From Aquila chrysaetos chrysaetos (taxonomy: Eukaryota > Chordata > Aves > Accipitriformes > Accipitridae): 64,000 bases of DNA. The stretch is taken from contig NC_044004.1 in NCBI RefSeq assembly GCF_900496995.4, positions 2,790,001 through 2,854,000 on the forward strand. Direction: 5' to 3'. Positions 10,285-21,465 of this stretch are shown here, one piece after another (position 1 is the stretch's first letter; each line of letters begins with the position of its first letter). A program made the translations under genes and the position numbers. A model generated the notes under the pieces. It saw nothing but the letters and a program-made list of their open reading frames with translations. It did not search any database and was not told where the DNA came from.

Positions 10285-13200
10285 AGCTCAGACGTGATGT
10301 GTGCCCTCAGACATCCCTGCCTAAGGAGAGCCTCAGGCTACTGGTTCAGAGGATGGTCAGAGCAGGGACGGCTGGGGAGGAAGAACACGAAGGTTTGCTC
10401 TCAGAGCTGGGTTGGAGGAGGATAAAACACTGCATGCAGTGTGAGCTAATGGCAAGGAGAGATTTTTTTTTTTGAGCTTGTCAGTAGGAAGCATATGGCT
10501 GCCACTGAGCTCTCAGGCTTATTTAGGATTTAGTGACTATTTGATCTATTTTAATCCAGATGTTCAGCTCATCACATAATGAGATTCCACCAGAGGAACC
10601 GTATTGTGATGCCTCCCAGACAGCCAAGGCCCCCAAAACGCACTGAGGACGAAGGAGCAGCTTCACCAAGGCCAGGCATGGCTGAGCATCCCGGGAGGGT
10701 GAAGGTGAGCTGGAGGAGCTCATGGCTTTCCACAGGGCTGAGATCAACACACTGGTGTTGGGAGTCCAGTCAGCTTCCCAGGTCCTTCTGGCATCCTACC
10801 CAGGCAGATTCTAAAATCTGAAATTTTAATCTTAAAGCACAAAGATCTTGAAAGGTTTCACCGAAGCTTGGATGTGCTTCTCTCTAGTCTCCTTTTCCCT
10901 GTGCCATGGCCCTTCTGTATAGAGGCACCGTTCCCCTCATTTCGGTGCACGGACTGACCACCCCACCGTTCTCCTGCATCACTCCATTACAGGCATCAAA
11001 ACAGAAAAGCAACTGTGAATTGCAGAGCGATGGGAGGGAAGGTGGGAAGCACCAGCATTGCAACCCCGGAGCTGTGATCCAATACGGAGAATGTGCCCAT
11101 TGCTGTACACAACAGATAGTCCAGGATCTCCCATCCTCAGGTTCATGCTGGGATCATTGGGCCATGCTTGGAGCGCTGGGGTGGACAGTGTGGGATCTGG
11201 TGGAGATCACCTCACCTGAATTTTGGTCTGTGTGCACGGGGAGTGTATCAGCTCCCACTGTAGCCTAGGGAGATGGAGGGGAGTCTAGGGCTGGAGTCAG
11301 TTGCCTATTCATATTGCCATCTGAAAAGCCCTGCTAAAAGCCTTCCAGGAGAAATTATGGTTATTTTGGAACACTAAGTTTCTCTGTCTTCCAAGTTGGC
11401 TTGTGTTGTGGGCTCCCCAAACGCTGACAAAAATACATAGCATCCTACCAGGGCAACTCCAAAATCCCACTGTCATCACTGCGAGATTTACGTTGAGATT
11501 TGAAAGTTTATCAAGATTAAAAAAGGCTTTTCCCAGGTGCAACGCTGACTCTGGCCAGGTCTGAGGCTGAAGCAGCGAGCCAGAGAGCAGGTGAAGCTGC
11601 CCCAAGGTGGTGGCCTGGGGCAGGAGCTGCGTGCATTTACGGTTGGCACCGGACCACGGGAAGACGGAGGGGATGAATGCGTCCTGCGTCCAGCCCTCCG
11701 TCCTGCCTGCTGCTTCCCGCTGTGCTGCCTCCTCTCCTGCTTCACCTCCAAGCCTCCTTGGGAGGACAAATTGTACAGAAACATCCAGACGTCTCCTTTG
11801 GGAGTGCCAGCGCTTGGCATCCAGCCCTCTGTCAGCTGCAAGAAAGGATATCTGGCATCTCTCCACATCGGTCATCGTGCCTTTTACAGGGCATCTTTAA
11901 CGGGAAAGCACGCGGGAAAGGAGGTGACTTCAGAGAACTCGGTATGGAGAAGCAACAAAGGCTGGTAGCATCTCCCCAAACCTCTGAAGGGTCGTGCCAG
12001 GCTGCCCGTTGCTGTATGAAAGCAGTTTTGGTCCTTCAGGGCAGCCCATGCTGATGCAGGACAGGGCTGGCTTCCCCTGGGGGTGATGCCCCAGGACTGG
12101 CCATCACTTTGGAGATGAAGGAGCTGCACCTCAAGCATGGAGGTGGCCGGTTTTAGTAGATCTCTGCAAATAAACAAGCCAAAGTATTTCCAGCAGATGC
12201 AGGCTGGCTGTAAGCATTTATCAGTTTTACTTGTGCTGCTTTCCGAGCTCATCTAGGGGGCTTAATGGTTTCATCACAGGAAAAATCTGAGAGATGGGTT
12301 TTCTTCTGCGTTCAAGAGACATCATGGTATTCATCGGTTCTCACAGTCTGGTGAGGTGGGAAGCACAGCACGGGTCTGGGCACAGCCAAGGCAAATTTAA
12401 GGCAGTGCCCTGATCCCATGTGTCTAGAATCCCCATTTTCCCTGCAATTTTTCTACCCGAAGCTTTTCCTCCTCCCCACTACACTGTAACTGAGCTCGCC
12501 ATGAATCTTTCTGAGCACAGGGCTCTTAAAAAAAAAAAGCCTGCATAACTTGACATTTAATTAAAGGGATGTGTGCAGTTCATCAGGGATGTAGAGTGTA
12601 CAGCACCGGGCCAGGAGAGCCATTAGCTGGGTGTCCTTGACGGAGCCTGAACGACTTGGTGGGCACGGGGGCAGGGGGAAGGACGGGAAACCCATTTCAA
12701 TTAAGATGAAAGCCCTCTGGCCTCATTGCTCTTTGCACTAATGACCCCGGTCTCCCCCCGCTCCATCCCAGGTGGTTCCTGGGGCACGTCACAGCACATC
12801 CTTGGAGAGAGAGGCAGGAGGAGAAGGACGGAGGACCAGCAGTACTGGCCGAACGCTGTTGCGTGAGCAAAGGCGGCAGTGCAAGGCAGCAGGCAGAGCA
12901 GGGATGCTGCAAGGCGGTGCTGAGCAATGCTTTTCGGCGGTGCTGCTGCCTGTGGGGCCCAGGGAGTGAATGTAGGAATGACCATCCAGCACCAGCCCTG
13001 CCTGCTCCACGGCTGATTTTGCACCAGGGCACGTGTTTTCAGGGCAAACACCGCAAATGAGGGTTTCTTTCCTTTTTGTCACCTCCTGCAGGTAAACTCT
13101 GGGTAGGAAAAGCATCTGTACTCTCATATGAGAAGAAGAGCTTGTAGCAAACCAGCCCTTGAAGTAAATGTATTTTCAAGGCTTTCTCGCTGGGTTAAAG

Positions 13201-14980
13201 AGACCCTGGTGGGGCGAGGCTGGCAGGTCCTTCAGCATCCTTCCTCCAGCTCTTAGAGGGACAAGGCTGAGAGGAAAAAGGAGGAGCAGCTCCCAGAGCC
13301 ATGAAGCCACAGCACTGGACCTGCCCCATCCCTCTGACAGCAGGACTCCCTGTTTCTGCATGAGCTGGGATGGGTTTTGCAGGTGCCAGGCGTGTGCACG
13401 GGCGAGGGATGAACAAGGGCCAGAAAAAGCCATTGTCTTCTGAGCTGTGTCAAAAATGAGGTTGTCCAGGGGAGGAGGTTCATGTGCTCAGGTGGGCTCC
13501 CGGTCCCACAGCCCACAGTCCTGCTGCAGCACATCTTTTGGCCCTGCTGGGCGTATGTTAATTCCTGATGGCCACTCAAGTCCTCGCATCTCACCCCTTC
13601 CCGCTCCAGCCCAGCTAGCAGGCACCCACAGGACGCTGAGAGGAGCTGCAGCTAGCTGGGATGGCAAAGTACGCTTGAGCTCCAACAAAATGGACCAAAC
13701 TAACCCACAGAGGAAAGTCTCATGCCCTGCAATAATGAGGACAAAGAGGTCCATTCCCCGTGCCAGCACAGGCTTGCACCGAAGCTTCCCCACTGCTCCG
13801 ACGCAAATAGATGTGGTTGACCCCAGAGCACGGCTAAGCCAGGGACCCCAAAAGCTCTGAGCACGTTGGCCACAGGTCTCCATCCAGGCATTTGAATGCC
13901 TGGCACCCCACAGCAGCAGGTCCTCCTGGGATACCCAGCACTGTTTTCTCTGCGTCCTCCCCCAGGGCAAGGAAGAGATGCTCTTGCTGAGTCCTCCCCT
14001 GTGTTAACGAGCCGGGAAGTGCCCTTTGCTACAGGAGATCTATCCACCTTAATTACTGCGGACAGAGCCTTCCCCAGAGCAGAGGATGTTTAACGGAGGC
14101 AGAAATGGAGAAGGAAAGAGATGGATTATCCCGTGCTGATTCACATTGCTGTCAGGTGCTGGCCACGTCTGGAGGGATAAGAAGTGTAAAAGGAATAGAT
14201 TCAGCGCCCAGATCCCTATTAATCCCAAGGATCGTTGACGTTTCAGACTGCACCCTACTCAGGAGTGGATGAATCTGCCCATCTCCACCCTCTCCAGACC
14301 ATCCCTCCCTTTAGCACAGCCTTTTCCCACCTTTTCCCTTCCTGCCCTGGCAGAAGATGCTCAGGGCTTAATGCAGATCTCTGAGCACGTTTGAAATCTT
14401 GGATAATCCCTCAAAGGATCCAGCTTCTCAGGAATCGCTGGTGTTTCCCATCAGTGCTGGACGAAGAGAGGACAACCTGCCATGGAGTTGTCTCTGATTT
14501 GACCAAGGTCAGATGAGGTGACACTGGAGGTGGGATCCTGCTGGATCAGGCCCTCCCCAGGCTTCAGCAGGATTCAGTAGAGATGCTGTAAGGCTTATAA
14601 TAGTGGACTCCTTCCCCCATCCGCCCCCAAATACGGCACGTGCAGATCATCAGCTAAAAGCCTGATGTGGGCAGACAGCCCACGGTTGTTTCTCCAAATA
14701 AACCCTCCCCTCCCTGGCTGACTCTCCATCTCTCTGCAACGGGATGGATTTATTTCTTGGGTTCATATCAGGGCCTGGGTGTCTCCTGGAGCTTTCTCAG
14801 CACCACTCAGTGGCAGAGGAACCTGCCACTCCTCGCTCCTTTTGGGACCTGTCTTGCTCTAGCAAAGTCATTTTCTGCCTTCTCCCTCCTGCCATGGAAA
14901 TGCAGGACCCAGTGCACCCCATACTACTTTGCAGAGCCTTTGGCAGCAGAGATAACTCATATATCAGCGAGCATGTTGCC
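10285..14980. other. Long unique non-coding stretch
   Basis: I recognise no exon, RNA gene or repeat. Minor items: an A-run near 12529-12538 followed by the AT-rich acatttaattaaagggatg; a 20-base hairpin at 13884-13903; and the 11309-11875 minus frame (188 codons), with plus-strand frames of similar size opposite it and no known domain. Confidence 0.4.
13884..13903. repeat. Short inverted repeat
   Basis: CCAGGCATT and AATGCCTGG are exact 9-base arms separated by two bases. It is too short for a microRNA precursor. It could be a dimeric factor site or chance. Confidence 0.6.
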
Positions 14981-15027
14981 ATGGCCCCTTATAAAGTGGG
15001 AAATGGCCCCTTATAAAGTGGGAAATG
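14981..15027 (+). repeat. 22-bp tandem duplication carrying TATAAAG
   Basis: Two identical units (atggccccttataaagtggg plus aa), with the start of a third. Each unit contains CCTTATAAAG, which is both a TATA-like and a near-CArG sequence, so the duplication doubles a potential factor site. Confidence 0.9.
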
Positions 15028-15029
15028 CC

Positions 15030-15426
15030 CCCAGGCTGTGAGTTACAAGCATGGTGCTGCTCTCAAAGCCTCTTTTGCTTGTGGCCAGGCCCCCCAGCCC
15101 CCCGATAACCCGAGGCATTGCTCCTGAAGAAAGGGTAGGTCTGAGGAGCCGGGCGATGCTGGGGGGGACGTCATTTGCAAGAGCATCTCATCACGGTGAT
15201 CTCCGTGCCAGCAGCATTAAGGCAATTTACCGCCTGACCCCAGCTCGAAAATGAAATCTATCATGCTTGGCTTGACCTGTTGGCCGAATCATCATTATGT
15301 GGGGAACATTTTTTTCAGCTATGTAAAAACAAGAAAAAGGGGGGAGGGAGAGAGGAAGAAAGAGGCAGGGGGGAGGAGAGGCATGGTGCCTGGCTGTCTC
15401 CTCTTCTCACGTGTCCCTCGCCGCAG
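15030..15426. other. Unique stretch
   Basis: Includes a purine-rich patch at 15328-15382 (gggggagggagagaggaag and similar). The last 40 bases are pyrimidine-rich and lead to the candidate acceptor at 15426. Confidence 0.35.
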
Positions 15427-15465
15427 TCAGTCCACGAAGAGCACGTGGGCTCTGGTGGAGCATCA
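15427..15465 (+). other. Candidate micro-exon (39 bp)
   Basis: Preceded by a pyrimidine-rich tract ending in cctcgccgcag and followed by a perfect GTAAGT donor. It is 13 codons long and open in all three frames; frame 0 reads SVHEEHVGSGGAS. A further acceptor-like tctgcccctttcccgtag ends near 15587. No protein is recognised and the segment is very short, so a chance pseudo-exon is quite possible. Confidence 0.17.
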
Positions 15466-15587
15466 GTAAGTGCTTTATGGAGGGGATTGCCTGCTGCCCC
15501 TCATGCCCTGGTCAGCAGCAAGCCGGGCTGGGTGGGAGGCTGACCCACCTGCTCTGGCTGTATGTCTGTCTGCCCCTTTCCCGTAGT

Positions 15588-16780
15588 TTGCACCCCCCAG
15601 CATCGCAAGTACCGCCGCTCCCCACGGCATCTCTTACAGCCTCGTGAGCCTTCCCATCGCTGTGTCCTGGCAGAAGCTCTGGATGGGTCCCTGGTGCTCT
15701 GCAGGGACCCTGCTTTGCTGCTTCACCCTGGAACCATCTGGGGCTGTTTCCTTAAGAAAGCACAGTCCAAAAATGATCCCCTCTTAGCCTCCCTGGCATG
15801 TGTTTATTACAGTTCTCTTTGCCAAAATCATGCAGTTTCATGAATTCAAAGCCCAGATTCAGCACAAGAAATGACTAGCTTCAGTGAAGGAACAAGAGAG
15901 TCATCTTCGCCTTCTTGTCTTAACCATCTGCCCACGTACTAGTTTCGGCATTAGCGAGAGCAGGCACGGGAACAGCACAGGGCTGAACATCAGTAGCAAT
16001 GCCCCATTCCAATGTGGCTGGTGATGCTCTTCCAGGAAGGGTCGGATTACGGAATGAGATAACTCAGCCCTGCTAAGAAAACACCTGCAAAAACGTTTAG
16101 TGAGCCCCAGTCATCGGGCTTAAACCAAACCTATCCCAAGCGTTTTCCAGAGGAGAGAGACAGAGAAATACCAACCACAGCTTTCCCAAGAGTCTTTTGT
16201 TCAGGATTTCTGGCACAGCTGGGGATGTCAGGAGTTATTTATGGGTTGTTTCTTTTTTAGCCTGCTGTGATCAATAGGTGTGACCCATCACACAATCCAA
16301 TACCATATCAGCAATCATAGCAGGAGAGCAAAGATTTTCCTGTCTGCGGTCATAATGCCATGCACCAAGTTGTCCTTCAAGGAGAGGAAGAAACAGTCAC
16401 TCCCTGCACCCTCCTCCTTTTATTCCTGTGGGTTTCCAAGAGGCCACCTCTAGGTGCTTCAGTGCTTCACAAGACTTGCAGACCCCACCCTTATCATCTG
16501 CTAAAAATAATCCTAGGGACAAATAACAAACGAACCCAGCAAGCCTGTACTGAAGTGGAAGAAGCAAGACCCAGCTGGAGTACCCTTCATCGGTAAAGCA
16601 GATACCCCCATTAGATGAATTGGGACCTCGCAGAGAGTGAGCTGAGAGGCTCTTTGGCTCTCATCCAGCAATGACGTCTGAAGATTTACAGCCTGTGTCC
16701 CTCTCAGATTGCTGTCCTTAAGTAAATACCATAAGTTATCTTCGATGCCAAGCAATGAAAGTGAAGGTCTTGTCTTCTCT
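15588..16780. other. Unique stretch
   Basis: No repeat recognised. 16230-16300 is AT-richer with a tgtgatcaataggtgtgac motif. The 15562-15843 plus frame (93 codons) has no family signature. Confidence 0.35.
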
Positions 16781-16786
16781 CCACAG

Positions 16787-16867
16787 CTACCTCAACTCTT
16801 TGCTTCAGGAGCAGCAGCGATTGCAGCGCACTGCACCAGCAAAGACCTCTGATGGCGGTTCAGCCAG
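16787..16867 (+). other. Candidate exon (81 bp)
   Basis: The acceptor gtcttgtcttctctccacag is good; the donor CAG|GTTCCT is weak. In phase 1 it reads YLNSLLQEQQRLQRTAPAKTSDGGSAR, whose first part has coiled-coil-like Leu/Gln spacing and looks more protein-like than most frames in this window. The length is a multiple of three. I do not recognise the protein, and no partner exon is evident. Confidence 0.2.
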
Positions 16868-16869
16868 GT

Positions 16870-19800
16870 TCCTTGGGTCAAGCTCTTGCATCTCAGTGTT
16901 TCATCCCCTGCTTTTGCTAAATTATTTTGGCGTTTCCTCCCCCATGGCTCCTCATGCTCCCCTTTTTTCAGGACTTCCATAGGTTGCTGCTGGAGTGATC
17001 ATTATCGGTTGTTGCAGGCAACCTCCCGAAGCTGTTGTTCTGGCATGGACCAAGGATGCAGCACCCACTGCTCCAGACCCTGAAGACTTTATCACCCAAA
17101 TGCACGAGGAAGACAAATGGCTGGGTGTAGGGAGCTGATGGATGGCACAGAGAAATTGCGTGAAGTAGGATTTTGGCCGTCTCTGGAAAAGGTCTTTGAT
17201 AACACGTTGTCAGACACTGGTATGAAGTCCTAGCAGCACGTGCAAAAGGACATCAGAGAGCCCCTATCACCTCAACTGATGGGGACACTGAGGTACCCAA
17301 ATTAGAAGCACAGTCATTATAAGCCACTCTCCAGCAGACAGAAAACACTCTTTATGGGTGAAAACATTCCTTCTCTCTGCTTGGGTATGTGATTTAATCC
17401 CCACAGGAAGATTTTGCATTCCAAAGGTCACCATCACACGTCTGATTTTTCTTAAGAATTGGTAAAATTAGGAGCAAAGTTACAACCTCATCGCTAACCC
17501 CCACCACGGTATCATCTTACGCTCCTTGCAAGGACAAGGATCTCTTTTTCTTTATTATAGTAGGAATGCACAGGCTCGTGTTCCCATCCCAGATGGCATA
17601 CCCAAGAGCAACGGCTCCGGATGGACATGTCACAATAAAATCTCCTTTCTATTTATACAGTGCCTATGACCTTCAGCTGTTGCTACATCACACTAGGCAT
17701 AGCACAAACATATTTTAAAACATCCTGGAGTTTGTTTCTGAAAGGTGCATAGGTTCATTATGTTTTTCAAGGGGTCATAGTGTGCATCTACTCTGAACCT
17801 TTTCAGAATGTGGCTAACAACTTAGTTTTTTCTGTCCAGATCATCATTTCTGGGGTTAAACTTAGTACTTAAAAACACAGATGGGCTCAGTTTAAAGACT
17901 GGGAGAGGATCCAATTGTAAGTTGTCCAGCTGGTAAAACACCCTCACTGTTGAAAAATGGGTGAACTTGGGAATTCAGGCAGCTACATCTTCCCATCATT
18001 GCCTTTCACTGTGCCTTTTCCCAGCTATGCCGATGAGCTATGAACCCCCAGAAAAGTCTTCACAGTGCAGTTGGTGTCAGTCCGTGACCCGCTCACCTCT
18101 TAGCCTCCTCTTGCACAAACCCAACCGACCTCTTTACATCTCTGGCCATGAATCAGGTTTCTCAGGCCGTTATAAATGTGGCGCTTTCCTGAACTTCCTT
18201 CAATTTTGCTTTGTTCCCTTTGAACCACAGGCACACGAGCACGATGCAGGATTGACCCTTGGTGGGACGTGGAGCTCTTCGGCTGATGCATCCCTCAGCT
18301 ACCTTCGCTCATAAAGCACATTACATACAATTATGTATGAATTCATCACGTGAATGGGCACTAGGCATCTTGCCGGTTAAACTGGGCTCAAAATCCAGCT
18401 CCTGTCCACAGGGAGGAGCACGTAGCAGACTTAGCTTTGACTATGTGGTGCTCCAGCATCAGAAGGGACCCTTGGTGGGCTTTACATGGCCCGGCGCTGA
18501 GCTGAGCTGCGAGGAGGGATTATAGCAAGATGTCCTCAGCCTGTCTCCCCTAAGGGCAAAGAGAGTTGCTGTTTTATGGCATCTTCCTTCGGGAGAGATG
18601 CAGGATGAGGATGAGGCAGGGGAACAACCACTTCCAAGTCCGTTAATCTAAGCTTCGGGAAGTCTGGGACTTGTAGCCCAGACATGTAGAGAGAAAGCTC
18701 TTCTGGAAAAGGAATTAATATATAAGCAAGCTGTGTTTGCTATTTTGCATGTTTGGGGGAGGAGAAAAGATATGGGGGAAGGGCTGGGTTGTTTATTGGG
18801 GTGCATGTTAAATAAGGAGCCTTTGGGGTGATGTAGTCAGGAAACAAATCCTGGTTTTAAAGAGAATGAGGGAGAATATGTGAAGATGAAATGAGTTTTG
18901 GGGGCTGAGCCCGATGTGAGAAGGAGGGATTGATTCTCCCTGCTCCAGCAGAGCCTCAGGGTGGTAGTTCCACTTAGAAAAACAACGGTATTTTCAGTCA
19001 AAACCTGCTTTGGCTCCCCTTGCCTGGCTCTGTGTAGGGGGGAGCTAGGCAGCCCGGTGGCCAGAAGGATGGGGGCACAGGCATGATGAGCGAGCACTAA
19101 GCAAGCCATCCCCTTGTGATGGGACAGAGGGTCAGGGCTGATGCTCTTCAGGCTGCTTGAGTCCAGGGCTCTCATTTAGGGACCCTTGTTTGCTTTCAGC
19201 AGAGTGAAATCACTGAAGAGAGTGGCTTAGATCAAGCCAAAGTCCTGCTGACTTTCAAAAGAACTCAGTTATTGATTTCTGGGGACTGTGCTTCTCCCTG
19301 GAGGACTGGAAAAAGCCCAAGGCGGTTGCCTAGGATGCCTGTAAACTCTGGCTCTGAGAACAGCCTTGTTTAACGAGGACCTTTCGTAATGCAATTTGAG
19401 TCTAAGGTCATTCCCCCAGGCTGCTCTCTGGCAAGCAGACAGCGAGGGGCTGGAGGATCTCCTAGCCAAGGCTACTGTCCCCAAAAGGGGATCTGAAAAG
19501 CGAGTTAGAAAGTGAGTTAATAGTGATTTGTCCCAAAAGCCTTTCTGTGGCAAAGAGCCAGAGACTTCCACCTTGCTAAAGTGGCTGATGTGGTGAGCCC
19601 AGGGTGAAGCCTAGACAACACAGAGCTGGAAGACGTTCATTTACCACCCAGAGATGTAGTGGAGTGGGAGAGGGGAGAACGACTAAAATCACCCCAGAAA
19701 TCAGTGCTCTGTGCAGCAGATTTGATATGAAAGCTGGCTGCTGGCATCTGAAACAAGTGTGGATATGGGCACAAACAGTGCCAGTGTCTCTGGCACAGGC

Positions 19801-20190
19801 AGCTGAGATGGGCAAAGCTCCTCAGTTTCCCACCTCAAATAGCTGGACGTAAACACTTGTTAACACAGATGTCAGCTGATATGGGCTGACACCTTAGTTG
19901 CAAGAGAGAACAGACAGTATTTGATCTCCACCAAGGATCGCCACCATAGGTGATGCTACCAGAGACCCTGTGCCACGTCTACCTGCTCTGCGTAGGTGCC
20001 TCAAATACTCCGGGATGCCTGTAGTGCTATTAGACGTGGGCAGGGGCAACTGGACCGAGCTCAGATCAATACAGCCAATGCAGCTTGGAGATCTGCCCAC
20101 CTGGCGTTGATGTAGGCACCAAGGTATGGTCAGCTGAATGACACCCAACCACCGCTGACAAAGAGCGAGTGCATTCACTCTTCCGAAGCC
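16870..20190. other. Long unique stretch
   Basis: AT-rich between 17540 and 17900 (ataaaatctcctttctattt and neighbours), otherwise mixed. A 118-codon plus frame at 17961-18314 follows a pyrimidine tract ending at 18026 but shows no known domain. A weak MIR-like ggggacactgaggtacc occurs at 17280-17297. Confidence 0.35.
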
Positions 20191-20194
20191 GGGT

Positions 20195-20690
20195 GCCTTA
20201 ATGAAGCTCAGTCCCAGGCCAGCAAAGTCCTTGTAACATCAGCTGTTATTTTCTTTGATGCTGTATCAAGGTCTACGGGGTTTTTTTTCTGCAGAAACCC
20301 AGTGATTCCCTCCTTGTGGAAGGACACAGCTTTGGGGAGCAGGTACTCTACATCCATCCTTGCCCCCTTGAATACTGAACGCTGTAGCAGGCAGTGTGAA
20401 AATAGCCCTTGATACACAGGTCTTTGCTATCTTTAACAACTATCAGACTCCCACCGATTTCAGCGTGATTTCAAGGATGGTCCTGTAGCCTCCTTGACTG
20501 CACGCCCCTTGCAACACATTCACAAAAAAAAGGTCCCCAATCTTTCCCCGCTGAACATGAACCCGAGGGTGTAGAAAGGTGCCAAAACTGAGCTCTGCCT
20601 GCGGGTTGGCATGATGGATGGCAGAGCTCAGCTGAAAGCTGTTTAATTTGGGTGAAAGACACTGTGTGGGAAGCAACCCTGCCTAAGCTC
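20195..20690 (-). other. Unidentified antisense coding-like patch
   Basis: Two minus-strand frames in different phases (20443-20676 and 20208-20417) lie end to end. The second includes EYLLPKAVSFHKEGITGFLQ, with balanced composition and no low-complexity bias. It could be a frameshifted remnant of a retroposed or transposon-encoded protein, but I cannot name a family. The codons annotated as starts may not be true starts (the second frame begins at GTG). Confidence 0.15.
20295..20342 (+). other. Candidate exon (48 bp)
   Basis: The acceptor tract ggttttttttctgcag is strong; the donor GGGGAGCAG|GTACTC is fair. Frame 0 is open for 16 codons (KPSDSLLVEGHSFGEQ). It overlaps the antisense coding-like patch, so at most one of the two readings is likely to be real. 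Confidence 0.15.
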
Positions 20691-20699
20691 TCAAGGTGT

Positions 20700-21425
20700 G
20701 TAGGAGCCAGCTCGGTTTCATCTCAGCTGATTCTAGTGGCAGCGTGTTGCTTCAGAGAAAATGAAATGCCGGGAGCTGTGGAGGGGTACGGAGGTTAGGA
20801 CAAATCTCTCCATTCACTTCTGTGGGGATGAGAGCTGCAGCGAAGCTTTCAATGGGAGTCTGGGAGTTTCTCCACTGAACGACTGTGGCAGAGCTTGTGT
20901 GGCACTCAAAGGGGAGATAATCTGGAGCATGCCTGTCTTGGCCAACTCTCCAGCTTGCATCCTTGGATTCTTACTTGGAGAAAGCCCTAGACTTTTTCCT
21001 AGCAAAACCAGCATGGCCTCTCTCAGTGTCCCTTCAGCATCAGTGCTTCAAATTCCCTTGGACTCGGGGATGGAAGACTTGACACAGAACCCCATACTTT
21101 GTGTGATACCCCAAAGATCTTAATTTCTGCTCCTTCGCCTCAAATTCCAACCAAAAGCTGAAACCATCAATATCTCCAAGAGTTGCTGGCAGCCTCCTGT
21201 GCCCCCCCTTACTTGGAAAGACCTCTTTGGTCTTGAGCATGTTCAGCATGCCATGAAGCTCTAGCTGGTGATGAGACAGCCCTTGGCATTGGTATTTCTG
21301 AGCACCCCCAAACCATCTGTTCTAGTTTCATCCGTCTTCTGGGTCCCTGTGAGGAGGAGGAGACTCCAGCTGAAAGGGACAGGCCGCCCACTTGTGCTGA
21401 GTAACCATTGCCAAATTGGATGCCA
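20700..21425. other. Unique stretch
   Basis: Nothing recognised. The 20761-21123 plus frame (120 codons) has no familiar motif. Confidence 0.4.

Positions 21426-21426
<1 letters not shown>

Positions 21427-21461
<35 letters not shown>
21427..21461 (+). repeat. (CA)n microsatellite
   Basis: About 17 CA units with one T interruption near the left end. It encodes alternating His-Thr (plus) or Cys-Val (minus) in spurious frames. Confidence 0.97.

Positions 21462-21465
<4 letters not shown>

Noticed and set aside
17270..17330. MIR-like ggggacactgaggtacc
   Set aside because: The match is limited to about 17 bases with no further consensus on either side.
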